Position numbers and translations under genes: made by a program. A DNA stretch of 64,000 bases, from positions 83,338,477 to 83,402,476 of the forward strand of contig CM071928.1 in NCBI GenBank assembly GCA_016081115.2, written 5' to 3'. The first letter of the stretch is position 1. Each line of letters opens with the position of its first letter. This document shows positions 45,901 through 59,100 of this stretch, piece by piece. This DNA is from Rehmannia glutinosa (taxonomy: Eukaryota; Streptophyta; Magnoliopsida; Lamiales; Orobanchaceae). The notes beneath the pieces are model-generated. The model was not told the DNA's origin, searched no databases, and saw nothing but the letters and a program-made list of their open reading frames with translations.

Positions 45901-45996
45901 TTGTGGCAGGAATTGAAAAAGAGGGCAATTTTGGATACAGAAGACATAAAACAGGCACTGCTTAGAAATGCAGGATATGGGGGGAAATGTGTCTAG
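42911..45996 (+). CDS. bHLH93: bHLH transcription factor, bHLH93/bHLH61-like
   Basis: Four exons, 42911-43516, 44280-44447, 45271-45438 and 45910-45996, all joined at phase 0 with GT-AG introns; 342 aa. The start is the first ATG in frame (MEHYYTNEQ); the upstream in-frame codons have no ATG. The N-terminal half is Asn/Pro/Ser-rich. Residues 171-222 form the bHLH: basic region NLMAERRRRKRLND, helix 1 LSMLRSVVPKISK, and after intron 1 helix 2 MDRTSILGDTIDYMKELLE. The C-terminus (from about residue 262) is ACT-like: DTRIEICC, KPGLLLSTVTTLEALGLEI, and ends LLRNAGYGGKCV. The ICE/bHLH93 group binds E-boxes as dimers in the nucleus; Arabidopsis members act in stomatal lineage and flowering control. 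The exact orthologue is inferred. All three introns are filled with TIR elements. Confidence 0.93.
43556..44216. mobile_element. Mutator-type MITE in bHLH intron 1 (host of a nested MITE)
   Basis: Starts GGGATAATTAC and ends GTAATTATCCC. Flanking TGTAATT is shared on both sides (imperfect TSD). It takes up most of the 763-bp intron 1. A second MITE (43848-44122) is inserted in it; removing that insert and one TSD copy gives a continuous element of about 377 bp similar to 55112-55374. Confidence 0.65.
43848..44122. mobile_element. Mutator-type MITE, copy 2, nested
   Basis: GGGATAATCAC at the left, GTAATGATCCC at the right, and a perfect 9-bp TSD TAGAAACAA (43839-43847 and 44123-44131). The same family as 8699-8978. 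It is younger than the MITE around it. Confidence 0.85.
44556..45185. mobile_element. TIR element (630 bp) in bHLH intron 2
   Basis: About 100 bp at the left (from GAACTATCGATTTTTTCG to TTTTTTCAAATTGTCA, 44578-44666) is the inverse of about 100 bp at the right (TGACAATTTGAAAAAACTC at 45075 onward). A perfect 9-bp TSD TTTTAATTA lies at 44547-44555 and 45186-45194. The middle (about 44735-44995) is GC-richer and of unknown origin. 9-bp TSD and long TIRs fit the Mutator superfamily. Confidence 0.75.
45492..45764. mobile_element. Mutator-type MITE in bHLH intron 3
   Basis: GGGATAACTAC at the left and GTAATTACCCC at the right. Flanks TGTTATAAT (45483-45491) and TGTTTTAAT (45765-45773) make a 9-bp TSD with one mismatch. 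Same family as 8699-8978. Confidence 0.75.
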
Positions 45997-48284
45997 GTAT
46001 TAAGGAGCAAATTGGATTCAGAGGGGAATTGTGCAATTAATTACTTTCTGGAGGACTTGAATGTAAAAGATTATTTCTTTCTTTTTTTTTAATTTTTTTT
46101 TTTTTGTGGGAATAGGATAGGTTCTGAATATGTCTGTGTATTTTGTTATCATCCAAAATAAGTGGTTTCTAGATAGCCAAGGGGTTTTCATCATCATTGT
46201 TATCCAAAATAAGTGATTTTTGCTGTTTCTTTTCTCTCTCCTTACCTTTCAGAGTAAAGCCATCTGCAGGTCAACTATAATATGAATTTTTTTTATTTTT
46301 TTTTGTGTTGTATTTTATATTATATAGTAATGTATATAAATATATACTTAATTTAAAAAAAATATTATAAATAAATTATTTATGCACATGGCTTGGTTTG
46401 GTTAGACTTGATTAATTCTCAAGTTATTATTTGGTTTTATCTAACAGATATAATAAAGTCTAATAACTGGTTGGGTTGAAAGATCGAGTCGTTGGATATG
46501 TATGGGTTTGCAGGAAAATGGGCTTGAAATTTGATCCTACCCCCAAGGTAGGATATGTTATCACATTGGAGATGTGACAAGGAATCGGGCCATCTTATTT
46601 TTTTAAAACTGTACAGATCTAAGTGATCCACTAGAATCAAAAAAATCACAAAAATGTTGGACAAATCACGAACATGCATTTATATGTGCAATTACATTTG
46701 ACAACTTTTGACTTCACATCTCTATTTTTTTATACCGAAATTCCATATTTCCACATGACTAGTTCGCGGAGATACAATCACGGGCCCCATGTAAACCGCG
46801 AGAAATGCACAATGGCTCTCAGGTCCCTAATATTCTCAATTACGGCGCACAAAGAGTCGTCCTCCAAGTAATTGATCCATGTTGGACTCCCCTCTATCCA
46901 GCCGCAAATCCCCATCGAGTTACAGCTTCTCACACTGCCGCTTGAAGCCTTCAATATTAATTGTTCCACCATTGTGCCCCCGAAGCTCGAACCCTTGATC
47001 TTCAAAAAAAGAAGCCAAGAGGATTTCACTCTTGACTATTGGGCCAAAGATAATTGAATCACATCTCTATTATTAATACAACAAATTATTGAAACTTGAC
47101 CTTTCAAAAAAAAATATTGAAACTTGAAATTGTTCCATATTTCATAGCCTTGAAATCGTCACTAACTATAGCTGCTCAGCCTTATCCACCCCATCACCCA
47201 AACGTTGGATTGCGGCTATACTTTGAGCTTTATAATCTTGTGGTTGGCATTTCTCCTGTATTGTCTGCTGCAAATTATGATTATAATTTTTGTTTTTAAA
47301 CTGCAAAAGGAGTTGATATTCGTTTGGGTCTATGGTTGAAGAAAAAGTGAAGAAAAAATGAAAATTATTAAGTTCATAACATTAATTCAATAAAATAAAA
47401 TTGTTTTCTGGATTTGTTTAGGGTGAGTTTGGACCATCGATCAGTTGCGACTCCAAAATCACTACTTTGGCTTTTAGAAATTTGATAAGTGATTCTAAAA
47501 TTATTGGGATTTTGTAAGAACTATAAATAGAGATTTTGGCTGATGCAATTTGTTTAATCCAACAATAATTTGATAGAAATAATTATTAAAACGATTAAAT
47601 ATATACAAATCAGTTCATATATGATTACCTTTCAATGATAGAGACCTTAATGTAGTTGAGTGTTAACGAGAAAATTGAGTCGGGCCAAGTTAAAATTCGT
47701 CGTGCCGCAATTTTTAGGCCCAATCCCACCCCAGACCATGAAGAAACACTACCGAGCCAGGTTGGCATTATGGGCCAAATATGTGTGGCTCTTTTCAGGC
47801 TTACGAAATCACAGCCCATCCCGGCCATATCACAGAGCCGGGCTGATTTTGAAAGCTTGCACATAAATATCCTTACAAATTCCAAAATGCAAAAGAGTAT
47901 TATGTCTCTTCATTTACCCCAAGACAGTTAATCAATGGATAAAAGACAAGGACATCACACTTGATACATGGGCAGCAAAGTAATACATTAGAAAGAAACC
48001 TAAGTAAAACCACATACAAAACATAGGGGCATCTCATGCCCACCTCATCTCTCAACTGTTCTTACAATCTCGTAAACTAACAACGAGTACAGTTAGTCCT
48101 TGGAAGAAGCAGATTTAGTTAATATTAATTAAGCCAATCAATGTCACTCGATCACAAGAACTCAGAAACACGAAAAGTTCGGGCTCCACAACAAAAGGAT
48201 TTGTATTGTACAGAAACAGAAACTGGTAGGAGATTTGATGGAAGTTCACCTCATCGACAGAAAAATAGGTAGACTACTACGAGA
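45997..48284. other. Spacer between convergent bHLH and CIPK8 genes
   Basis: It must hold both 3' UTRs. AATAAA-like sites are too frequent in the AT-rich DNA to choose one. 46778-47029 is a GC-richer patch open on both strands with no recognised product. About 47675-47860 is GC-rich (GGGCCAAGTTAAAATTCG, then CCATATCACAGAGCCGGG), possibly a hAT-like relic. Confidence 0.45.
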
Positions 48285-51200
48285 TCATCTCCGCCTACTC
48301 TTGGTCTTGGTAACCCGTGATTTGCACGTTTCATCCGGGTGCTTCCAGATAATATCGTCAAGTTTGTTACAGAAGTTCTTGTAGAACTGCAACAAAGAAT
48401 ATTAGAATCACCTTTCAAATTGCACATATTGAGGGGGGTTATTCACTTATTTGTATAATTCTGCATTTTTTCTTTTTTTTTTTTTTTTTTTTTTTGGGGG
48501 GGGGGACAAACACAACATCAACGAGGTATTTGGAAATCTAAGGGGGTTTTCGTAATTTTGAAAGGTAACTGAGTTGTTTTGGAATTAGACTAAACCTTGA
48601 CAGACAGTTTTAACTTTACAATAAAATTATTGGCTTCAGTATTAGCAATAAAGAGAGTTACGTGCAGTACGAGCTTGTAGCTCAAGTGGTATCGCTCATC
48701 CTAAGGGTGTTGACGGGGTTCGAACCCAGTATCCTTAAATTTCTTTGAAATGTATCTCCTCCCCTCCAACCAGTACTTCCAACTTATTAGAGAAAATAAA
48801 GAGAGTTGCGTGCATAATGATGGAGGTTAAAATGACAAATTACCTTCAGATATTCGTCAGCATCGCCAGCTGCTTTCTGAATGTCAACCATGATAAATGT
48901 TGGAGCAACTTGAAAAATCTGTTCAGAAAGGATCGGATTCTCAGGGTGGTGAAGGAATCATGAAAGGAAGAATCGGGTTGGAGAGTAATATTACCTCCAT
49001 AATTACAGAGAAATGTGAAGTCCTATTCGCAGAAAGACCTTCAACTCTCATCTAGACAAACACAGTAATTCGAATCAATACAGGAACCAGAAATTTATTC
49101 CATTATATCAGTTTAGGATAATGGTTGATAGATTTGTTTTGGATACTATATGTAACGACCCAATTTTATGAAATTAAAGTACTCTAAAAATATTATTAAG
49201 AAAACACAAATTTATAAATTAAAGTGATCTCAATAATTATAAAAAATAATTGATTGAGAATTTTTAATTCTTAAAAGAAAAAAATATAATAATAATAATA
49301 CATCTTCCAAATTAAATATCCAACAATTGTTCCTAGCATAAACCAGAAAAATTAAAGACATAAATCCAAAATTTAGTCCATCATAATTATTTAAAATATA
49401 AATATAGCATGATTTATTCCACCATCCACAAAATCATATCTTCAATCGGATTCCTCAACCTGAAAGTCATGATAATAATAGAGTATGAATATATCTGTCA
49501 ATATTTAATATAACTTGTAATCTCATAATTACAAAAATAAATTCATTAATTTCCTCTGACTGGTCAGTTCCTGCATATAGCATTGCAGGTTCACCCCGAA
49601 GATACTTTTGATCTCAGACCCTTTTCATACCCTAGTTTATATGAATTTATTTCCTCTTGACATATATTGCAATTAATAAAATATAATCATGAAACTTAAA
49701 TAAAGACAAATAATATAGAAATCAACTACCTTAATAATCGCAGATATTCGATGAACAATAAAAGTCCTAGTGCTCAACCCCTTCGTTTTCTATATTTGGA
49801 GGCTAAAAAATATTTGCTCAATATAATCTCATCAAAATACAATTTTAAAAAACACACTCAAACTTTGCTCACAATTATATGAAATTCTCTCTCAATAATT
49901 TGCATTATTTAGCTATGTTGCTTTCGGATGGACTTAGAAATTATTGATAAAATGCTAAAACATACATCCTTATTTATAAGCCTAAACAAGATCTAATAGA
50001 AATATTTTTCTATTATATGATTAGAGCACTAAGTTAATGGGGTGGTTGGCTCAAATTTCCAGCCATTCCTTTTTTATATGGGTTTGGTTAATGTCTAGGT
50101 AGTGATCCACTTTATCTTGCTAACTTTACAAATTAATCTTTATTTATTATTATTATTTTTTTTTGTTATCACATTCTACTCTCCTTAAATAAAATTTCGT
50201 CCTCGATATTCGATATCTTACCTGGAAAAAAACATGGGTATTTGACATGAATCTCCTCTTCACGCTCCTACTAAAGGTGTTATTCGATTTGGTGAAAAGA
50301 AAAAGTTGAAACCGAGAAATATCATACTGATGGAAATGCACGTCCAACTTGCCCAAGCAGACAGGCCAACTTGCCTAAAACGCAAGAAGAATCATTTTGG
50401 AGAATGTTTAGATGGACAAGGAAAATGCTTCAAGTGTAAGAACCAGGGCATGAAGTCTCTAATTGTCCTCTCTTAAAAGCTGAGCGGGAAAGAAGATAAC
50501 AAACATCTGGAGGTAGAGCTCGAATGTATGCTATGACTCAGGAAGAAGTTGATCAGAACCCGGGTACAATGTCAGGTGTGCTAACCATCTCTGGAATACC
50601 TGCTCTTGTACTTTTCGACACTGGTGCCACACATTCGTTTTTATCTGTCAAATTTCATGTTATGTTAGGACATAAGAGTGCTAGAGTAAGTGAACCCCTT
50701 GAGGTTAGCTTGCCATCTGGAAATTCGATAACAACTGACTCAGTAAATAAGGATGTTAAAATGAATATAGGGGGAAAATATCTTAAAGCTGATCTATACA
50801 TAATTAAGATGAAGGATTTTGATGTAACCTTAGGTATGAATTGGCTTAGTAGATATCAGGTAGACATTAAGTGTCACGAGAAAGAGATAATATTCAAACT
50901 ACCAGGAAATGATGAGATAAAATTTTATGGGATTAAGTCTAAGGCAATACCACCGAGTGATATCGACAATGAAGGCAAGAAAGATGTTGAAAAAGAAAAA
51001 TTGTCAAGGATATCTAGTGAGTTTAATAGATACCTCGACAGCCGAAGTGACACCTAATGACGTACCAATTGTGCAAGAATTTTTGGATGTATTCCCAAAA
51101 ATTTGAGGGAATTCCTTCAGTCGCTGAGGTTGAATTTGGAATAGATTTGGTACCTGGGACAGCACCTATATTTAAGGCACCCTATATGATGGCGCCAAAG

Positions 51201-53131
51201 GAATTACAAGAGTTAAAGGCGCAAATACAAGAACTTTAGGATTTAGGATTCATTAGACCTAGTGTATCACCGTGGGGAGCACCAGTTCTATTTGTAAAGA
51301 AAAAAGACGGGTCACTTAGAATGTGTATCGATTATAGAGAACTTAATCGACTCGCAATGTGAAGAACAAGTACCGCTACCGAGGATTGAAGACTTGTTCG
51401 ATCAATTGAGAGGTGTCGACATTTTCTCTAAGATTGACTTGAGATCCAGGATATCATCGATTAAAAATTAAAGAGTGATATTTAAAACGGCATTTAGAAC
51501 CCGACATGGACATTATGAGTTTGTAATAATGCCATTTGGGTTAAAGTAATGCACCAAAGAAAAGATTCATGGACTTAATAAATAGAGTGTTTCACTGTAT
51601 CTGAGACCAATTTGCCATAGTATTTATAGATAATATACTTGTATATTCAAAGAATAGAAAACAACATATCGAGCACTTAAGAATAGTCTTTAGAAACACT
51701 TCGCAAGGAAAAGTTATATGCGAAATTCAAGAAATGCTAGTTTGGCTAGATCGAGTGGTGTTTCTTGGACATGTAATCACTGCTCAAGGAATTGAAATGG
51801 ACTCGGTTAAAGTTGAAGTGATCAACGAATAGAGTGCACCTACGAATGCGAATGAAGTTCGCAGTTTTCTAGGTTTGGCAGGCTCGGAGATTTATTGAAG
51901 GATTCTCAAAGATAGTAGTGCCTATGACTCGACTGACAAGAAAATGGGAGAAGTTCCAATGGAATGAGAAATGCGAAGAAAGCTTTCGGAGTTGAAATGA
52001 AGCTAACCCGCATCGATATTAACAATTCCTGACCCCACTAAAGATTTTGTTATTTATAGTGATGCATCAAAACAATGCTTGGGATGTGTGCTAATGCAAC
52101 ATGGTAAAGTGATTGCCTACGCCTCAAGACAACTAAAGCCACATGAGTAAATTATCCTACTCGTGACCTAGAGTTAGCTGTTGTAGTGCATGCATTAAAG
52201 ATCTGGCGCCATTACCTATATGAAGGGAAATGTGAAATCTTCACCGACCACAAAAGCTTGAAATATATGTTTACTCAGAAAGAGCTAAAAATGAGGCAAA
52301 GAAGGTGGTTGGAATTGGTGAATGACTATGATTGCACTATCAGCTATCATCCGGGTAAAGCTAATGTTGTAGCTGATGCATTAAGTCATAAAACGAAAGG
52401 AGAAATGTCAAGTTTGATATCTGAGCAAAAACATCTTGTGAGAGAATTCATCAGGATGAGAATTGAAGTAGTGGTGCCACCAAAAAGCACAAAGATAGTA
52501 CTAGCATCTTTGGTGGTGCAACCTACTCTGAGAGAGAAGATAAAAGTTAAGCTCAACCTCGAGATAAATTTTGAGCAAAATGAAAGAAAAAGCTCGTGAA
52601 GGGAATGTAAAAGGATTTTTATTACAAATGATGGTACTTTGACTTATGGAGGAGATTATGCGTTTCTAAACAGTCGGTCCTAGGTTTTGAGGGCCCGGAG
52701 CAAAAAAAAAAAAGGAGGCCCTAATGTTTACATAAAAAATTAAAAATAACAAAATCAATGTTATAAATATAATTTCATTGATTTAACATATTAGAAAAAT
52801 ATGTAATTATAAATATATCATACTCCAACTTAAACATTTCATTCTTATTAATAAATCGCGGAAAAAATCGTTCAATTTAATTTACAAAAAAAAAAAAGAC
52901 AAAAAAGAACTACTAAAAAATTAGCTATTCCCACTCTTTGATTCTGAACATTGTTCAGGATATGAGGAATGTAAGGCTTAATAAAGTGGGCTCTGTTTTT
53001 TGTTTTTGCGAGAAGGAAAAAAATTGAGAATTGTTTGTGCCCTGATTTGATCTATGCACCTCTGTAGCAAAACAAAGGCACATCACCACTCGGCCAACTA
53101 GCTTTCATGCCAACTTTTCTTTTATATCAAT

Positions 53132-53169
<38 letters not shown>

Positions 53170-56100
53170 ACGAAAACTTTTCGGGGCCCTGTACGGCTCA
53201 TTGTACGCCGTACACAGCTCCCCCTGGAGGTACAAAAATGTATCGAGATTTAAGAGAAGTATTTTGGTGGCAAAGTATGAAAAGCAATATTGGAACTTTT
53301 GTGGAAAAATGTTTGACTTATCAGCAAGTTAAAGCCGAACATCAAAGACCATCTGGTTTGTTCAAACCACTTGACATCCCAAAATGGAAACGGGAGCACA
53401 TAACTATGGATTTTGTGGTAGGACTTCCACCATCAGTCAAGGGAAACAAGGTTGTTTGGGTTGTAGTAGATCGGTTAACAAAGTCAGCCCATTTCTTACC
53501 ATTAAGATGACGTTCAGTATGGAGCGATATGCACAAATTTATATTGAGGAGATAGTGAGACTTCATGGAGTTCCTGTATCAATTGTTTCAGACAGAGATA
53601 CGCGTTTTACTTCTAAGTTTTGGAAAAGTATACAAAGTGCCTTGGGAACAAAGCTAAACTTTAGTACGGCTTATCACCCGCAAATAGATGGACAGTCTGA
53701 AAGGACTATACAAATATTGGAAGATAATGTTGAGAGCATGTGTGCTCGACTTAGGAAGTAATTGGGAAATATTATTACCCTTGGTAGAATTCGCTTATAA
53801 ACAACGATTATCAAGTTTATTTGGGATGGCTCCATACGAGACATTGTACGGAAGAAAGTGTAGATCATTATATTGGAGCGAAATTGGTGAAAGAAAAATT
53901 TTGGGGCCTGATTTAATTCGGCAAACTGTTGAGAAGATAGCTATGATACAAGATCAAATCAAGATGACTCAAGATAGACAAAAGTCATATGATGATAGAT
54001 GGAGAAAACATATACAGTTTGATGAAGGAGAAAAAGTAATGTGATAACAGAAAAAAAAAATAATAAATAAAGATAAATTTGTAAAGTTGGCAAGATAAGT
54101 GGATCACGACCTAGACATTAACCAAACTCATATTAAAAAGGAATGGATGGCTGAAAATTTGAGCCAACCACCCCATTAACTTAGTGCTCTAATCATGTAA
54201 TAGAAAAATATTTCTATTAGATCTTGTTTAGGCTTATAATAAGGATGTATGTTTTTAGCATTTTATCAACAATTTCTAAGTCCATCCGAAAGCAACATAG
54301 CTAAATAATGCAAGTTATTGAGAGAGAATTTTATATAATTGTGAGCAAAGTTTGAGTGTGTTTTCTAAAATTGTATTTTGATGAGATTATATTGAGCAAA
54401 TATTTTTTCGCCTCCAAATATAGAAAACGAAGGGGTCGAGGACTAGGACTTTTATTGTTCATCGAATATCTGCGATTATTAAGGTAGGGTATATAATTTG
54501 TCTTTATTTAATGTTTCATGATTGTATTTTATTAATTGCAATATATGTCAAGAATAAATAAATTCATATAAGTTAGGAGCCATGAAAAGGGTACAGGATC
54601 AAAAGTATCTTCAGGGTGAACCCGCAATGCTATATGCAGGAACTGGCCAGTTAGAGGAAAAAGAGGAAATTAATGAATTTATTTTTGTAATTATGAGAAT
54701 GCTTTACATGTTATATTAAATATTGACAGATATATCCCTACTGAGCGAGATGAAGTTCACCCCTATTATTATCATGACTTTCAGGTTGAGGAGTCCGGCT
54801 GAAGAAATGATTTTGTGGATGGTGGAATAAATCATGCTCGGACTAAATTTTGGATTTATGTCTTTAATTTTTCCGGTTTATGCTTGGAACAATTGTTGGA
54901 TATTTAATTTGGAAGATGTATTATTATTATTATTATTATTTAAAAATTCTCAATCAATTTTTTTTTATAATTATTGAGATCACTTTAAATTATAAATTTG
55001 TGTTTTCTTAATAATATTTTTAGAGTACTTTAATTTCATAAAATTGGGTCGTTACGCTATACAAAGCAATAAAAAGTTGTTCTTTTTTTGGGGGGGTGGG
55101 GAGTGGGTGGTGGAATAACTATAAACAAACTCCGGGTTTAGCTTAATCACAAAAAAAATCCGCTTATCCAAAAAAAAAAAAAAAAGCTTGATGTGTTACA
55201 AATACCCCTTCAAGTTTGTATTAGTTTATACTGAGAATACCCCCTTCAAGTTTGTATTAGTTTATACAGATTACCCTCAATAGGGTGCAATTTGTAACAT
55301 AGAAACAAATATCAAGGGCGCAATTCTAATTTGTAATTAGGCTAAAACCTCAAGGGTAGTTTATGTAATTATTCTTTTTTTCCTTTTAATATAATTAATA
55401 AAATCTCAATACTAATAAATTCCAACCGGTTTACCTTATAATTACGAATGTGCGTCTTGAAACCCATTGATTGTGCAACAACTTCCATAGTCGATAAAAC
55501 AACCTTTGCTGGTTTTTGTGAAACAAACCTTGTTTGATGTTTCGGTGAATCCTGTGAAGGTAGACAAGATATTAAGCAAACCCTCATTTTCATATTCAGC
55601 AATTACAACATTGTCAAACTAGCTCCTAAAAATGTGCACTAAGTGTATAAACATTAAAAAAAAGGGATAATTACAAAAAACACCCCTGAGGTTTGGGGTA
55701 ATTACAAAAAAACGCAGAGATGTTTCAAAATTACAAAAAACCCAATCAGGATTGATCATGTGTTAAGTTTAAGTGGGTAACTGTAGTATTTTTATAAATA
55801 TCAGGGGGTTTTTTATATGTAATTTGCTTATGAATGGGGATAATGTAAGACGGAATCAAACATCAAGGGTTTTTTGTAATATGCAAGAATCTCTAGGTTT
55901 TTTTGTAATTAGTCCAAATCTCATGGGTGCTTTTGTAATTATCCCTTAAAAAAATGTATTAACAGATCGCCGAAATTCTGAATACATGGTACAAGCAGAA
56001 GCAACATGTTAACAGATATGGCATCAATTCAAGATTATATATAGGCTATAGCAAAGACGATAACCATATTACCTGCCTGCGATCAAACAATGACGAAAGA

Positions 56101-59100
56101 TTCAACCCTTGAGAGAGGATAATCAAATCAAATGCATTGAGAACAAGAGGCCCCATATCATCATTCCCACATTGCTCATTAGGTAATTCTTCCTACGAAT
56201 AACATTGTACAGAAGCTCTTAATAAAGAAAACTGAAATAAATATCAAAGAAAACAGTAACTTGGGCTACAGAAAATGCAAAGCTCTCAAAAAATTCATGG
56301 AAGAAGCATTATGCCTAGTGCACATAAAGATACGATTATTCGGGAACACTTTTTAGTAACGAATGCATCTCACGGAGAACCTCAGGCCTTATTGCATACT
56401 ATGCGTGCAAGGAAATTATTGGATTATGCTAAGAGAAAATAAAAACAATTCAAATACTTCAAAAAAAATGTTTTCCTGAAAAACTAATTGAAGACAAATA
56501 GATCTACTTCTCAAATAGAAACTTCTGAGAACCAGTGGACTAACTTGTTCAAACTTATGAATATTGTTGTATGCACAACTTTTTATTTAGCCTTTTTCTA
56601 CATGAATGGCATGGCAGCAAGAACAATGATGATTTTTGATAGGACTATAGTCTGTATGTTTACTATAACGCTCATGATCCATTAATAATTTAAGCAAAAT
56701 CAATAGATTGGTGGAACCACAAAATAATAAGCTATAAATAAATCTATAATAATAACAAAGTGAAATTAGCTCGCAAAATGGTGGGACTGGAAGCTACAAA
56801 GTCTTCCATGAGGACCTTGAGCTCAGCTTTAGATACCACTAAACAAAGGCACCTAAGCCAAGAAGACCATAAGTTGGAAGATCCAATTATTACTGGAATT
56901 TAAGTACCATAACTAGTTGTAATGTTGCTAACCCACTATTACTAATTGGTGATTAACTTCCCCCAATACCCAATAGCTTGCTTTTACTTAAAAGATAGTG
57001 GAAAGTCACAGTGAGGGATAAAAATTTCACATATAAAAGGGGGAATTGGTCGGGGGCGAGGATGCTGCTCTCTTACATATTCATATCAAGGTTTATTTTT
57101 GTAAACTACCATAAAATCCATGTCACACTACACCGTGATATACCCAAAAAAAAAAAAAAAAAACTCTTATTTTTTAATCCAACTCCCACCCCTGAACACA
57201 TAGAAGAGAACTCATAGCTTCCCTGCAATATCGTAAAGTGGCTAGCAATGTACCTTCCTTGCCATATTTTGAGATATTTGCAAGTGCTATAAACTTACCA
57301 ATGTGATTTTTTCCAGTAATAATCAAGTAATGGTCAGAGACTAACCAACTTCACTACATCTAGGTTAACCTTGAATACACGAAGAAATAAAGTTTAACAA
57401 TGACACAACAATTCCCTTCGGATTTACAATTTACTGGAGGAAAAGAGAAGGTGTTTATTCATCAAATCCTAATTCTCTAACATTTTCCTTTTGCACAAAG
57501 TAATATGAACTTTTGAAGGTAGTGGCTATGATGAACAAAATGTGCACCAACAATTCCTTCATGTATTTCTTTAAAATGAAACGAAAGAAAATACTTTCTT
57601 AGCGCATTCCTCAATAAAATTCAAGGCCCAAAAAAGCATTAAAGTCCCACTGACCTCTGGATCATCAAAAGCAGCATTAACATCATCCAAATCAACGTCT
57701 TCAGCTTCAGGAAGTCTGACAGGATTATAATTCTTTTTAAACCACTCATCATTTCTGATCTCTTCAATCCTAATGCGCTGCACAAAATTATACCCATAAC
57801 AGGCGGGAGTTTAGCATTAAACAAACAGTAATTCACAGGGAAACCATGAACATTTTCATAATTAGGCATATAAGCATTGAATTGCCTATAATCACGTCAA
57901 TTGTAGCCACAAAAGGTAAGTTATTTCAAATTCTTCTAAAAGTATGGCAAGTTACAGATGAGTCTTAAACACCCATGTTTTCTTTTCACTATAATTCTCG
58001 TTGATACCCTGAAACATCAGCCTCTATTGGATTTAGAAATTGAAGCTATAAATATGTCATAAAGTCACACAACAGAGTACATTGGGGATGCCAACAACCA
58101 AATAAGCAATCATAACATAAAATGCACACTGATCAATTGAATGCTGAAAACAACTAGGTAAACTAAGAAATGATTAAGTGACAAAACACCAGACATGAAG
58201 AAAAATACATTTGATACAGTATTGAACATATACAACTTAAAGAGATATGAAGTATTGCTATCCTCGTCAGATAAGAAATACTTTACCGTTTCAGGATTCG
58301 GGTCTAAAAGTCTATGGATCAAGGATTTTGCTCCAACTGGAAACCAGGATGGACATGAAAATTCTGCACTCTCAATCTGCAGAAGATATTAAAAAAGTTC
58401 CAAAATTAGATACATAATTTCTGGTACAACTTTCCCATACACATTGATAATATGCAAGCCCCCACAACAGTCATGCATGCATTTCCATGGAAATATAGTC
58501 TATGCACACAAAAATAACTAAACCCTATAGATGTGGTAAAAGCATCGATATAACATTGCGGTTGAATACCTTCCCGTACAATGTTGTCAGATCAATCTCA
58601 TCAAATGGCAGATATCCAGCCATCAGAACATAAAGGATGACCCCACATGACCAAATATCCGCCAAAGCACCATTGTAGCCTTTATGACTAAGAACCTACA
58701 ATTCAGAAACCAATATAAAATCAAAGTGATTTTTTTCTTCTTAGTGTACAATTTAAACACCAATATACTATAAGTTACCTCTGGTGCAACATAATTAGAG
58801 TACCGCAAGTTGTCCGGAGAACGTTGACTCCCTATGCACAAAAATTTTCATGAGCACCATTTACATCAGAATATAATTTACAGAACTTTAACCATGATCT
58901 TACTTCTGCGGGAAATGCACTAAGCCCAAAATCAGAGATTTTAAGATTTCCTTGGGAATCAAGTAATAGATTTTCAGGCTGCAAGAAAGTAAAAGACAAT
59001 AAACATTTAGTTTGAAAAACAATTATAAGGTTTTATTTTATTGTGTCTACAAGGAACACCTTTAAGTCTCTGTGATAGACTCCCTTACTGTGGCAATAAT

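Larger units (their letters stand above)
49151..55056. mobile_element. Ty3-derived element with inverted LTRs in CIPK8 intron 11
   Basis: Two LTRs of about 1.02 kb face each other: 49151-50171 is antisense and 54042-55056 is sense. They enclose a partial Ty3 pol on +. The outer ends TGTAACGACCC and GGGTCGTTACG are flanked by the 5-bp duplication CTATA (49146-49150 and 55057-55061). Inside, both LTRs stop exactly at their TGATAACA start. Gag is mostly missing, integrase is cut short, and no PBS or normal PPT is present. It lengthens intron 11 to 6.4 kb and would give its transcript a 1-kb inverted repeat. Confidence 0.8.

Noticed and set aside
48678..48727. tRNA gene
   Set aside because: Box A and box B are present but there is no cloverleaf. 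The unit has a non-tRNA tail and a 20-bp TSD, so it is a SINE.
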